A stretch of DNA of 64,000 bases, taken from Leptasterias polaris (Eukaryota; Echinodermata; Asteroidea; Forcipulatida; Asteriidae). The stretch lies in the NCBI GenBank assembly GCA_037783415.1, contig JAZGTN010000097.1:2108001-2172000 (forward strand), written 5' to 3'. The notes under the pieces are model-generated. The model was given only the letters and a program-made list of their open reading frames with translations. It ran no database searches and was not told the origin of the DNA. The translations under genes were made by a program, and so were the position numbers. Position 1 is the stretch's first letter, and the number at the start of each line of letters is the position of its first letter. Positions 11,968 to 23,872 of this stretch are shown here, in pieces.

Positions 11968-13204
11968 ATTTCACTTACTCTTTAATATAGAATTACCTCG
12001 ATGAGAGCAAATCATCGATGACTGTGTTTCCTTATCACGTTATTTGAAATGTCTGATACTAACCTGACCACCCAACAGAGGACAGTACTCCCACCAATTG
12101 ATTTATCAGAAGGAGTTGCCTTCGGTTCTTGGTCCTCCAGACCACATAGACCATAAGAGTCCGTCTCAAACTCCGTTTCACGTCAGAGCAAATCCGTTTG
12201 CAGAAAGAGCTACCCATCTCAATCTGTGCTAAGGGTTCCACCTTGATGGACTCTTCTAACCAGACGAGGGTAAACAGTAGGATCACCCCCTGGGTACATA
12301 TGATGACGAGGATGGATATAGCGTCTTGGTTCATTTGATGTAATTTCGAGGTTATGAATAAACCTAACGGGTATCCCATAAACCCCATGGATTCCATTAT
12401 ACCTAGCCTTAAACTCCGATCAGAGAAATCGGTGATATCGCAAATATAGCTCATTGTACCGATAAACGAAGCCGAGGAATAACCAAAAATAGTCTCGTCA
12501 AAATTGCGCTGATAAAGAGGTATTGCACGGGTATGTGTATGTAATAAAACTGTATGAGCATGGCCAGACAGCCGGATATCACACCGATGGACGGTAGAAT
12601 CAGAAGGCCACGCCTGCCTAACTTATCACTCGCCGAACCAAACACACTTGAGACCACAGCCCCGAGTAGGCCGGTACAGATATCTAAATAGAAACACCAG
12701 GTAGCCGTATCCTCTCGTACTGTTTCATTTCCATCTATAAATGACACGTCCTTATATTGAGTTGGGTTCATCGTCCACACACTGTCATTGTAGCGGTGCA
12801 CTTCGCCGCCAGCTCCGGTCAGGAGCAGCTTCCGGTGAACCAGTTCTTGAATTACCGTTTGCAGCATGGCTGTCGTCATTGAGAACATGAACCTTATAGG
12901 TTCGACCGTTAACAAGTTTGAAACCGTCATTGTTACGTTCTTGAAATAATTTACATGAATTTGTGCTCAAGCGGAGTGTTCAAGTAATTTCGAAGACTGC
13001 AGTAATGCGAACTACACACCCAAGTACGTGTGTAAATACCGGCAATCGTGGACCCTCCTTTGTTCAACTCTTTGTGATAGCAACCGTGGACCACAATGCT
13101 TTCCTTTGTGATAGCAACCGTGGACCTATTGTCCCTTTTGTTATAGGTCCCCGGTTTGAATGTGGATACCTACCCATTGTGACAAGCGCAACAATATATG
13201 TCTG

Positions 13205-13565
13205 TTAAAGGCCTGTACACTATTGGTAAGATCGAAAAACACAAATGTTCACAGATTCACACATAACTTACATGATTTAAAGTAAGTAATGGTAGAAAGG
13301 GTTCCTTAAAATATTTCTGCCTAAAATGCTATCGTTTCTGAGAAATGAGTAAAACAATAGTTTTTATCGCGCGCGATAATAAACTCGACGTTTGAAAAAC
13401 AGAAAACACATAAGGTCTCTTTTCACTATTTTCTCGTGACCTCGATGACCAATTGAGCTCAAATTTTCACAGGTTTGTTATTTCATGTATGTGGTTGATT
13501 ACACAAAACATGAAACTGTCTGTGATTATTTTGTCAGCTCTACCAATCCAGTATAATACCTTTAA
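13205..13565. mobile_element. MITE, TTAAAGG...TTGGTAAG family
   Basis: The left end is TTAAAGGCCTGTACACTATT and the right end CAGTATAATACCTTTAA. The interior (TTCACAGATTCACACATAAC, TTTGTCAGCTCTACCAATCC) closely matches copies at 55314, 56828, 54495 and 50441. Confidence 0.75.
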
Positions 13566-13622
13566 ACGTTACGATTGACTACCTCCAGGGTTGAAATTTC
13601 CATGGGACTATACCGGTGTCAC

Positions 13623-13795
13623 TAGTCTTGGCCCAAGACGTCAGTGATCGATAGTGGATAGTGGACTAGCTCTGAGCTAGTCAAGTTGGGTAATTCAAGC
13701 CACAAGAGGGCGTGCTATAACGAGTTGTAACCGAGCGCAGCACACTATCCACTATCGATCACTGACGTCTTGGGCCAAGTCTTGGGCCAAGACTA
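13623..13795. mobile_element. 173 bp palindromic MITE with a perfect 9 bp target duplication
   Basis: Element ends are TAGTCTTGGCCCAAGAC and GTCTTGGGCCAAGACTA, with inverted arms continuing through ACGTCAGTGATCGATAGTGG. It is flanked on both sides by CGGTGTCAC (13614-13622 and 13796-13804). A 9 bp duplication is characteristic of Mutator-like transposition. The loop holds CCACAAGAGGGCGTGC. Confidence 0.85.
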
Positions 13796-13890
13796 CGGTG
13801 TCACGGGCAGAACAGTACGATTGACTACCTCCAGGTTTGAATAGTTCTGTGGGACGAATAACGGTGTTAAGGTCTCGAGCTCACAGCTAT

Positions 13891-14156
13891 CCGGGCCAAA
13901 TTTCTTGGCTCTGCTGACCGTAAGCAAATAATCGGCGCTTGCGGAAGCAGGCCGCAGTCTACGCATGGAGGTAGATTTCTACCTCCATGGTCCACGCATG
14001 GAGGGAGGTATTTCCTTCCACCATGGTCCACGTTACTAGGCATTCTACACTTACACAGCTAGCGCAGAATTTCTGCGCTTGTTCGGTAAGCGGAGAATGG
14101 TGATCGCAAGCGCATAATCATTCGGCGGTAAGCAGAGCCATGAAATTGGGCCCTGG
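13891..14156. mobile_element. MITE, GGGCCCAATTTCATGGCTCTGCT family
   Basis: Left CGGGCCAAATTTCTTGGCTC and right AGAGCCATGAAATTGGGCCC are inverted. A second copy with the same interior (CTTACACAGCTAGCGCA) is at 41145-41385. Confidence 0.7.
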
Positions 14157-15659
14157 TGCGGCAGGAGATGCTGTCCCCTTGAGATTCTGTATCCACCCCT
14201 CCCCATGCAGCATTTGTGTACAAACTTCTTCTGATATCGCCCTCTTTTGAATCAACCTCCTCCGGCCCATGTTAATTTCCCATATTATGGGGACAGAATC
14301 TTCGGGGGACAGATTTCCCTATGACACCGGCATGCTCAGCTATCCGGATTACCAAACACGGTAAACATAAATAGTCATGCCATACAGCTAGCGAAAGGAG
14401 TCTAGTTTTAGTGCCGTGCTGAGTCCTGTTGCGGTACTGGCATTGTGTATGGTGGCGTCTGCAAGAACTGAACAAGTGGAATGTTTTTAGGGGTGCACCC
14501 TTACTACTAAATAAACTCCAATAGCATAATTATACGCCTGCAGTGTAAAGTGCTTAATATTCATAAGACACTTTTAAAATACTGAAGTTCACAGCTTTTT
14601 ACAGTGAATAGAAACATATTCCGTTAACTCCTAAACGTTCACCCTCTGCTCAATTTGACATGGGTTGTCCAAAGGCCCGTCGAGTTATTATTCTTACAAA
14701 TAAAAACACCTCCACACTAGTGTAAATTTCCAAGTCCGAGCATTAGTCTTGGAAAATATGGCCCACACCTCTCTTCAATGTACCAAATTGCTATTTTTTA
14801 ACAACGTATTGTGTTAGCTGGGCTAGTTGCTGATGTTTTGAGTGTCACCCGTGTCAACAAGTATAGAACGTCCTTATCAACACCCTTATAAAGAAGTCGT
14901 AGCCGTCGCTGTAGCCGCTAATTTTGAGACGACCTCACCCTGCAACAGGCAGTGCTATCAGTATCACTATCAGTCGGGTGGTGTTCACATGTCAATTATA
15001 TGTTGGGTCTGAAGATATTGCGTTAAAAGTTCCATAGTTTGTTTTGTGTTCCCGTTAAAATAAAAATGTAAAAATGAAAATGACGCACATCTCAAATGAT
15101 CGTTAAGTCGAGAGTGACATTATTGTTTGCGACTTTTGAGCAAATTCATTTAACATCAAATTTACATTTAATATTTAAATTTTGTGGTGTCGTTTATAAG
15201 CCACCGTACTTTTTATTTCAATGCCATTGTTTGCATTTGAAAAATAAGTTCAACAGTATGCCCTCCCACTTCACTCATATTATTCGCATTACCACCAGCA
15301 TCGTCGCTGCCTGTTTGTCTGTACGTTCGTTGTCGAATTAATCACGGAAACCATTCATCTTCAACTCGAGCATGTTGTGCGGTGATTCCTTATCATGCTG
15401 TTTGACTACCCGCTCAAATATTTTATTTACGTTTCTTGAATCTGTAGACATGAGAATTAAATGCTGGTCTGAAAAATGCGCGTTATCTGAACCACAAGTC
15501 CATGTTGAAGGGAGTAACAATGCATTTAAATATTCCGCTGAGGGCTCAAAAACCGTCCTGTACAACGGTGACGTGTAGCTACAAGCGAAAGAGGCCAATC
15601 TTGTTGGTGGACGGTGAAACTAAAATTGTAGTTCATCTGGCAAACGATTTTATTTTAAA
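14157..15659. other. Intergenic/upstream region of the intact SLC46 gene
   Basis: No coding region is supported. The segment holds a GTCGTAGCCGTCGCTGTAGC fragment (14889) related to the hairpin elements at 46580 and 49742. The promoter of the transporter must lie here, but no TATA box or other decisive motif was recognised. Confidence 0.4.
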
Positions 15660-18600
15660 ATGGCTGAGGTGAGTGGTTTTTGGGGTCGTCATGTTGCTGA
15701 GGTGGTGCTATTCCTCTACATGTTTGGCATCGTCATGCAATGGCCCGTTACTCAGCTTCTGATCCTGCAGAAATCGTGCCAGAGCTCCCACAGCGAAGCT
15801 GTGTGCTCCTCACTTGCCGACCACCCAGAGATAGAAGCCTCAGTCCAGGCGGATGGAACATTCTGGGTGATGACCCTACCGAGTATCATGGGCATCATGC
15901 TGGCTTTCACCTCGCTTCTTCTCGGCTCAGCGAGTGATAAGTTCGGTAGGGGAAAAATCCTCATGCTGACATGTCTTGGCGGTGTGATCCTAGCGCTCTG
16001 CTTCATCGCTCAGTCATCCCTGGGTTACTTATCCCCAACACTGCTCTTCATTGGCTACACAGCGATGGGTTTAACCGGTAGCATCGGTACATTCATGGCG
16101 ACACTCTTTGACTACATCACCGACGTTACCCCGGCCGATGAACGCACGAGACGGCTGAGTGTTGTGCAGCCGTTTGCAGGTCTCGGCACCATACTCGGAA
16201 TGTTGCTGTCAGGAATCGTCTTAAAGTATCTCGGCTTCGGGACTGTGTATCTCATCTTTTTCGCGACTCAAACTGCAGTTCTTTTCCTTGCTTATAAATT
16301 CATGCAAGTCAAGCCCAAGTCTGATGTATCCAAGACGGCTGGACAGTCTCATTGGCTATCTGCAGTTTGGGGCAATTTTACGGCTGGGGCTAGAGTTTGT
16401 TTGAAGACAAGACCCGGGAGTGGACGGAAACACGTCATCTTTATAGTATTATGTGGAGTTATCAACATGGTTGGAGTTGGAGGTAGGCTGACACCGTTTG
16501 GGTTGAAAATAATTACAATTTAACTTATAATTAAAAGATTACTCCATGCTTAACATATATTTTATTATATCCTCATTTATTTATTCATTCATTCATTTTG
16601 ACAATCTATTGAATTATAAATTTGTTGGTGTGGGTTTTTTTTTATCAGGCTTTGTAGAAACATAGAGCAAAAGAGCAGTTCCTTGCTCTATGGTAGAAAG
16701 CATTAGAACTTAACGTGCGTAAGTGTGAGCTATGACTTTTTCAAAAGATATTATGTTCAAAAAATATTTGTTTTTAAAAAGTTAAATAATTTGTTTGTGT
16801 AAAATCTGTTTGCTATAAAACTAAAGGTGACATGGGTTTGACGATGTTGTATACCCAGCGAGCCCCGTTCCACTGGGAGCCTACCACGCTAGGATACTTC
16901 AACGCCGCTAAGAATGTCTGCATGATAGCTGGCTTGATACTGGGTACAAGGGCTCTACTCAAGGTCTTCGGCTCCCGGAGTTCCATCGATCATGACCTGA
17001 CATTGGTGCAGATAGGGTACATGGCGGCGGCCATGGCAGCTCTCGCCACATCGATGGCTACCAGCTCCTTATTTTTAATGCTTGGTAAGAAATGAATGTT
17101 GTAGTACTCGTATACTTTGTCCCTTATACTACAGGTACTCGCATTGGGTTAGACTTGTGTTGAGGACAAGTCGTTAATGTCTGTCGCGCGTGATTGTCGA
17201 GTCATGCGGTGATAGCGTAATAAAGACTGCTCTCGCGCGAAGTTGCTGGCTGCCGACACTTCGTCGTTAAATGTGACCAGTCGTAAGAGCAGTAGTCTCG
17301 CGCAAAGTATAGACTTGATTTCAAGTCTGAGACTGCGGTTATTTCTCTGCCTCGGCCACGCAAAATTCTCCCGCAGTTGGCTATCACGCGCTCTATACTC
17401 GCAATCTCAGACTTGACCCTCTTGTGTATACGGGATATTCATTTATTCACTACTGACATTTACATAACAACACTATGCCAGAGAGATGACCAATCAAGAG
17501 ACCACAAAACTCCCGTTGGCTGTGTCTATTCCAAATAGGATATAATCGCTTCAGCATTTTCTGTAAAATCGAGCCATTGCTTTTATTTTATAGTGCTTTG
17601 TACATACAATACGCTATTTATAATTTATACATAAAACAATACAAGATTTACTCTCAAAATGTTGAAAAATAAACATGACAAACAACCTGATCCTTACTAG
17701 ACGAAAAATTGTGATACCTATAATTTTAATAGAATCGTCCAAAGATTTTCCCAACGTTTTTTACGTATTTTGAATAAAAAAACTAGAATCACTTTGTTTT
17801 TTTGTGTTTCCAAACTGTAAGTTGAATCACTGAGCAGAGACAGATTAGTTACATGTGCATCAATGTTGTATTTCTGAACTATATCCCGTGGTATAAACGG
17901 TTAAGTTTGAATGTGCATTTTATTGAAGGCCTCGGAGATTCTGACCAATCAGAGTGTTCCGTCCACTTTTGGACTAATTCGCCATAGGGTGTGTACAAAC
18001 CGTTGAACAATGTTCCCAAGTCTGTGATCGTAGGTAGGAGGTTTATCCACAAGAGGGCGCTGTTTCAGCCAATAATGTATCGGCTATCAGGACGACTAAA
18101 AACCACGATCACAGACTTGGAACCAAGTCTACGCGCAAAGCAGACCTCTCACGGGATATTGCGAGAGAGCCGTTTCGCTATCACCGCGACAGACATTTAA
18201 CGACTTGTCAACAAGTCTAGTACTGGGTGGGCAAAGTTATCGTTACTAGTCTGTAACGCTCTACTTCCAAATACTCAGGCGCGGATCCAGGGGCACGTGC
18301 CCCCGGGTAAAATTTGATTTTTGTTATTTTTTTTTTACAATCTGCCTGCTTAAAAATTAGCCACAAGTGTGTGTGGTGTCTTTTCCCGGGGGGGGGGGGG
18401 GGGGGGGGGGCGCTGGAGGGTGTCCACAGATATGTGGGTTTGAGTCCTGGGCCCAATTTCATAGAGCTGCTTAACACAAAAGGTAGTTTATCATAACAAA
18501 ATTATGCTTACCAGAGCGGCAGGATGGATTTCTTTTTCATCCTATGCCTATCAAATTTGTTTCTTTCTGCCAAAATGAATCTTTCATGATATGTCACTTG

Positions 18601-21220
18601 TAATTGCTTAGATTTGCACGATAACATAAGCGTTTGAAACCTGACGTGCCAATTTGTCCTGGATAAAGTATATTTCATGTCGTTCTGGCATTCAAGTAAA
18701 GACTATACACTAAGCTTGAACTATATTTTTTGAATGAATATGCATGAAACCAGATATTGCAGCGACCAGATCCAAACGCGAGATTTGTGGGATTAACAGT
18801 TTCTTTGAGTAAAATTAGAAAATTGGTATGTATCAGAAGAGCTTAAAAAGTGTGTCTATTTCTCGGTTTCAGTCACACAGAGGCTTGATTTTTTACCCCT
18901 CAAAATGCCAAAAGTTCAGAGCTTCCGGGGGCTTCGCCCCCTGGACCCCCACCGGGGCCTCACCCCTGGACCCCACCATCAATGTTACATAATTTTTTCC
19001 AGTAAACTAAGAAGATTTATATAGATCTGATTTCCAAAAAGAGTGTGTCTATTTCTCTGTTTTAGGCACATGGAGGCTTGGTTTTTCACCCCTCAAAACG
19101 CAAAAAGCTCAGAGCTTAAGGCCGGCCCCTGGACCCCACCCATCTTTGGTTTACCCTCTAATACAAAATCCTGGTTGCGCCGTTGTGCCCCCCGGTTTAA
19201 AAAATCCTGGATCCGCCCCTGATACTGGTTCTCGAAATCATGCCCTCGGTACTCGACTAAAGATGGACTCGGACTCGATTTCAAATACTTGTTGTCGAAA
19301 AAGTAAAGAAGTTATCTTTGTTTGTAAGCTTACTCGTAAAAGGGAACATTTTAGTACACAGTGTCAACAGCGGCGTATAGCCACGGATAGCCTTGGGGGA
19401 ACGTTCCCCCCACACATTTCCAGTTCCCCCCCCCCCCCCCCCCCCCAGATGCCCCCCACCCCCACGGTAAAAATTGCGAATACATTGCTCACAAAAAAAG
19501 AAAGGAAAAGGGAAGGGGGAGGAGAATGCGTGTTTGTATAACCTAATGTAGAGAACGATCGCTACCGCGGCCACAGAATAGAACGGTGCCCCCCCCCCCC
19601 CCCCGGCCCCCACGCGTCCCCCTTCCACAAATAAAAGCCTGACCACCATCACTGTCAAAGCCATTTTTTCTCGACCTTTTTAAAACCTTGATTTCAAAAC
19701 TTGCATCCACAAGAAAACTTAATAAAATGTAATCCATTGTTAATCATTAATTACGGTGTCCATTTCAACATTATAGGTTAATTTGTTTTTATTGACTTAA
19801 AAGGAAGGTATACGTTTGGTAATCACTCTTAAAAAGTATTTGATAGAAGCCTACAACAGCTTTCGATAGTAGAAGGCATTTTGAGAAACATTTCACTTCG
19901 AAGAGTTGTGGCAATGTAAAAATATATCAGTTTTTATGACCCAAAATTTGAATCTTAGAAACGTTTCCCAGATTGTGTATGATTGGGGATTATTCTTCCT
20001 GCGTGGACATATTCGCTCTGGATTTTTGGCGATATCTCAAAAACGCGACCACCTTTTGAAATGAAATTTTCACAGGCGAGTTTTATTGAATATATCTACA
20101 TTTACATAGGATTGAAACAATCGAACAGTTCCAAAAACCAAAGGATATGCTTTGCCTTAAAATGGAAAGACACGTTCATCGTATCGAAACAATGCTCAAC
20201 GAGGGAAGTTTTAAATGAGGATTTTCTTTCCGTGTTTTCCTCACAGTTCCTTTACTGAGCATCTTGTCGGGGCCTTCTCAAGCTGCTGGTGGTTCCGTTT
20301 CTTCAAAACTCATCGAAACAACTGAAAAAGGTAAGGTTGTATTTTGACAGGAGCGCGGTATAATCGCCGCGTGTGACCTGCGTGCAAGGGTATATAAAGA
20401 CTTAACTTTCAATTTATGAAATTGGTCCCAACTTGGACGTTTGGCACGATAAGGGGTAACCATTTCTCTTTACATTGTAGGTGCATTCTCGTCTTTTTCA
20501 TCCTTCGTGGGTAATTTGGCAAGACCGTTTGGTACGCTTGTCTTTAGCACCATCTATGCGTGGACGTCGGCGTCAGCACCTGGATTCGCTTTCGTTGTGC
20601 AGGCTGCGGTGTATATTGTGCCGTTCTTGCTTATCACGTGAGTAACTATACTGCTCGCTGATTGGTTGGTACATTAGCAAGGTAGCCAATCGTAGATGGG
20701 AATAAACTCCCCAAACTTATTGTGAAGCATTCCCCCAAAACGACATTATTTATGTGTTCATAAAAAAGATTTACAAACAATTTTTTCTAACAATGCTAAT
20801 CACACATTGGTACATACATGAGGAATTTTAAAATGTCTTTTAATTAAGTTTCATTGTAAGCAACTGTAAGTCATTTATAAATGATTCAAACGATTAGAAC
20901 CATTAATTCTGGTTTTTGTTAATATAAAAAAAATAAAGTATCAAGTGATGACAATGTTATCAGAACTGACAATTTTCACCGAATGGAACAAATTATTCGA
21001 ACTACAACTTAAATTCATTGATACAAGCTGATAACATTGTACTGTTTACCTTATTGAAATGACAACAAATAAACAATGATGCACAAACAAAATTTTCATT
21101 TATTTATCTGTTTGTTTTAATTCTTCCGACAAATTGACACTTTTGTGGGGATTTTTTTCTTCTAGCTTATTGAAGACTGATATGAAAGCCACCGATGAAA
21201 AAGACAGCAAGTCCGGCTAG
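15660..21220 (+). CDS. SLC46-family (proton-coupled folate transporter-like) MFS transporter
   Basis: Five exons: 15660-16482, 16827-17084, 20247-20330, 20481-20637 and 21166-21220, phases 1,1,1,2, all GT-AG. Together they give 1377 nt, a 458-residue protein, almost exactly the size of vertebrate SLC46A1/A3. Exon 1 carries the N-terminal six-helix half, including the MFS motif GSASDKFGRGK after helix 2 and FDYITDVTPADERTRR in the helix 4-5 loop, typical of SLC46. Exon 2 contains YTQRAPFHWEPTTLGYFNAA, and exon 5 encodes a short charged tail (TDEKDSKSG). It should be a multi-pass plasma or endolysosomal membrane importer driven by protons; the substrate cannot be told. Introns 1, 3 and 4 are short. 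Intron 2 (3.2 kb) is filled with at least three transposon insertions. A broken paralogue lies upstream in the opposite orientation. Confidence 0.88.
17150..18219. mobile_element. 1.07 kb foldback element in SLC46 intron 2
   Basis: Ends are TAGACTTGT... and ...ACAAGTCTA, with inverted arms GACAAGTCGTTAATGTCTGT / ACAGACATTTAACGACTTGT. Flanks GCATTGGGT (17141-17149) and GTACTGGGT (18220-18228) agree at 7 of 9 positions, both differences being transitions, consistent with an aged 9 bp duplication. A smaller inverted block at 18013-18124 (CCAAGTCTGTGATCGT / ACGATCACAGACTTGG) sits inside and holds CCACAAGAGGGCGCTG. Confidence 0.75.
18276..19220. mobile_element. DNA element with CAGGNGCGGATCCAGG ends
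   Basis: The left tip CAGGCGCGGATCCAGG and right tip CCTGGATCCGCCCCTG are inverted, flanked by ATACT on both sides (18271-18275, 19221-19225). The interior has a 24 bp poly-G run near 18391 and GC-rich segments (GGGGGCTTCGCCCCCTGG). There is no transposase ORF. A five-base duplication does not identify a superfamily for certain. Confidence 0.7.
19797..20160. mobile_element. MITE, TTAAAGG...TTGGTAA family
   Basis: TTAAAAGGAAGGTATACGTT at the left, GCTTTGCCTTAA at the right. The interior is homologous, in reverse, to 10305-10710. It ends 86 bp before SLC46 exon 3. Confidence 0.65.
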
Positions 21221-22382
21221 ACATGATGACGTCAGTGCCACTACCCTATACCTGTTGACCTGTTTTTAGTTGAGCATTTAGTAGATTATTAGAATGTAAA
21301 AAATTCAATTTATCATTCCAAAATTACAAAATTACGTGAGATTTGATCAAAATCTGAAAAACAACATTTCACTTTAAAAGCTTTTACTTTAAAATACTCG
21401 GAAAAAAGGAGATATTTTCATCTAGACTTGAGATTAAGTCATTTCTTTAAGAATATTCTCTTGGAAACCTGAAACCTCAGCGTCTCGCCAGGAAACTCAA
21501 ACAAACATTATAACATGAAACTCTACCTGGCCTGATGATTCGGCGAGGGCACGATTTTTCTCGTTGGTATATACAAGGCACCAGTCTATGAGGAAATTGT
21601 AAATTTCTCTTGTAAAATTTCAAGGGGCACCAAGGCAATGGCCAGGGGTATGGAGGCAACTGCCCCAGTAGCCTCCGTGAAGTAGCAGGACTGCTAGATA
21701 CAAAAAAAAAATTATTGAAAAGAATTGCACTTGTTTTCATTCAAACAAATGCTCTCATTCGTAGTTTCTGGTAATTTTTTTTAATGAAACTGACGGGAGA
21801 TAATGAAATCTTCGCATACTTCTGTGCAACAGCTTAGCCTATTTTCTTTGCACATCAACGTAACGAACCGAAGCATGGAACAGCGACCTAGTTAACCCTT
21901 ATTTAGTCGGGGAATAATTTGTGATTGCTTTAATGCTCACGGCAAGAGCGACAGAAAAATGGCAATGGGAAACGGTCAGGTTTGATGTATACAGTGGAAA
22001 TTGATAACTTGTGTTATTGTTAAACTAAAATATATATATTTATAGAAACAAATGAATAAATAAATGAATGACTAAAAAAATACATTAGTTAAATAAAATC
22101 CAGGCAGTGTTGAATATTACTAAAAACAGCACATGTCTTTGGTCGCTGCAGTGGAATTTAGTGGAAAAGTATTCTGTGGGACTCATTTATATCCTCTTTT
22201 TAAGTGATCGTTGAAGTGTTTTGTATTTGTTTTCAAAACTATTTCGGTTACTCCATTAAAGTCAAAACTTCCTTAAATATTTAGGCAAAGTAAAAATATA
22301 TTTGATCAGTACTACGGTATCAACTTACAATGCTACCTGTGATGAGCATTCTCGTAATATAGACATGGGTTGTAACGGCTTT
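21221..22382. other. Intergenic, downstream of SLC46
   Basis: AT-rich sequence without a gene. It contains the GGGGCACCAAGGCAATGG repeat fragment near 21632 and a short TATATATATTTATAG stretch. The SLC46 3' UTR must lie at its start, but no polyadenylation signal is certain. Confidence 0.4.
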
Positions 22383-22473
22383 GGGTATAACGGTCTCGAG
22401 TATAACGGTCTCTGTTTCTGGTATAACGGTACAGGGTATAATGATGTTGGGTATAGCGGTCTCAGGTATAACG
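22383..22473 (+). repeat. Minisatellite, GGTATAACGGTCTC unit
   Basis: About six imperfect tandem copies of GGTATAACGGTCTCG follow one another. Confidence 0.65.
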
Positions 22474-22581
22474 TTTGGGATACAACGTCTGATGCTTATT
22501 TCCACCACTCCGAAATAAAGCCATTAAAGTCGCTTCAAAAGTTGCATATTTAACCTCATTTATTTACTGAAAGACTCCAAT

Positions 22582-23013
22582 GTGTCGTGGCCGAGTGGAT
22601 AAGAGCACCGAACCGAACTCAAGCTTTGGTGTTTCTGATCAGCAGAGTGTGGGTTCGAATCCCAGTCGTGACACGTGTGTCCTTAAGCAAGACACTTAAC
22701 CACATGCTTCGTCCTTCGGATGGGACGTAAAGCCGTAGGTCCCGTGTGTTGTGTAATGCACGTAAAAGACCCCAGTGCACTTATCGTAAAAGAGAAGGGG
22801 TTCGCCCCGGTGTTCCTGGTTTGATTGGCTGCATATTGCGCCACAGCACCTTGTAAACCATTACATGGTGCTATGCAAAGGAATAGGTCTCATACTTCAA
22901 AAAAAAAACGTAACTCCACATACCTTGTAGGAAAATACTGAGCGCTTTGAGACACCCATCGGGAGTATAAAGCGCTATATAAGAACTGCGTATTATTATT
23001 ATTATTATTATTA
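22582..23013 (+). mobile_element. tRNA(Leu/Ser)-headed SINE with V-domain-like core
   Basis: The head (22582-22675) has an A box GTGGCCGAGTGG, a long variable arm, a B box GGTTCGAATCC and closing acceptor arms GTGTC/GACAC, the layout of a class II (Leu or Ser type) tRNA. The core contains CGGATGGGACGTAAAGCCG and GGGGTTCGCCCCGGTGTTCC, resembling the V domain of vertebrate V-SINEs. The tail GAGCGCTTTGAGAC...GCGCTATATAAGAAC ends in (ATT)n and matches the LINE tail at 45200-45277. This is a retroposed SINE and not a functional tRNA gene. Confidence 0.8.
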
Positions 23014-23872
23014 AGTTCCAGTCAATCTAGCCCTGGTATTACGTCAGTCTCCGTTCCACTGCAAATGTTGTATGCAACGGAAGAGTCTAACCTGTAACAG
23101 CTTACAATGTTTAAACAGACTTTCATTTTTTAATGAGCTTGGGTACAATTCTGTTGCTGTTTTTATATTATTATGCAGCAGCCCCTTTTCACATTTTCTT
23201 GCTTGTACACCACTGGAAAAACATCCACAGAGAAACGTTTTTATTGGCGCAAGCGACATGAACACTTTCGTGGATACCATCGCTATAGAAGACGTCATTA
23301 TTATTATTATTATAAAAATGTACAAAATAACTTACTTGACTGAAAAAACATTCCAAATATCAAGAGAAATCGTTTTGTCAGGTGTGGATTCATTTTAAAA
23401 GCAAGTGCAACTTTGCATTACTTTGAAGCTGACCTCTGTTTGAACAGGGTCGGAGTGCCCAAAGTGTTATGTAGCCATGGAATATTAATCCTTTGAGAAG
23501 AACAGTTTCTTACAGGTAAGATTTAAATTATGGAGCTCTGAAAAATGTCCTCCCCATGAGCTGACCCTCATATCAAGGGCTCTGCAACTGTGAACAGCAC
23601 AGAGTAAGAGTCCTACCAGGCCTGTAACCAGGAATTTATTTATTTATTTATTTTATAATTTTAATTTATTTAATTGTTTTAATGTGCATCGCTGCATTAG
23701 CGAGGCCTGTCGCAAAGCGACGCAGAAGGGAGATGGGTGGGTTTTTTTAAATGAAGGTCCAATTCAAGCCACTCGGTCAATTTTTGCACTAATTTTTGTT
23801 GTTGCACCATTTTAAAAAAAAATATTTTGGCCGGATTTTGTTTTCTTTTTTTAGTCCTACACAGGGCTTATG

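Larger units (their letters stand above)
9746..12930 (-). pseudogene. SLC46-family transporter copy, broken
   Basis: Minus-strand exon 1 spans 12930-12064. It begins MTVSNLLTVEPIRFMFSMTT and includes the MFS motif GSASDKLGRRG, then changes frame near 12490-12460 and continues in another frame from about YSSASFIGTMSYICDITDF to GWSG. Its donor at 12064 is phase 1, at the same place as in the intact plus-strand gene. A second exon at 9981-9825 (GAVFACTMLIQTVFRLGGHV...) is 157 nt long with the same phases as exon 4 of the intact gene. Counterparts of exons 2 and 3 were not found in 9982-12063, which holds MITEs instead. A short last exon could be 9758-9746 (ILLK then stop). Frameshift plus missing exons argue for a pseudogene; an assembly error in exon 1 alone would not explain the gap. 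Confidence 0.75.

Noticed and set aside
18217..19737. Gly- and Pro-rich frames around poly-G and poly-C tracts
   Set aside because: Homopolymer artefacts inside transposon-derived sequence; both strands are open.
22582..22675. tRNA gene
   Set aside because: A and B boxes are present, but the anticodon loop is oversized and the unit is fused to a SINE core and LINE tail, so it is a SINE head.
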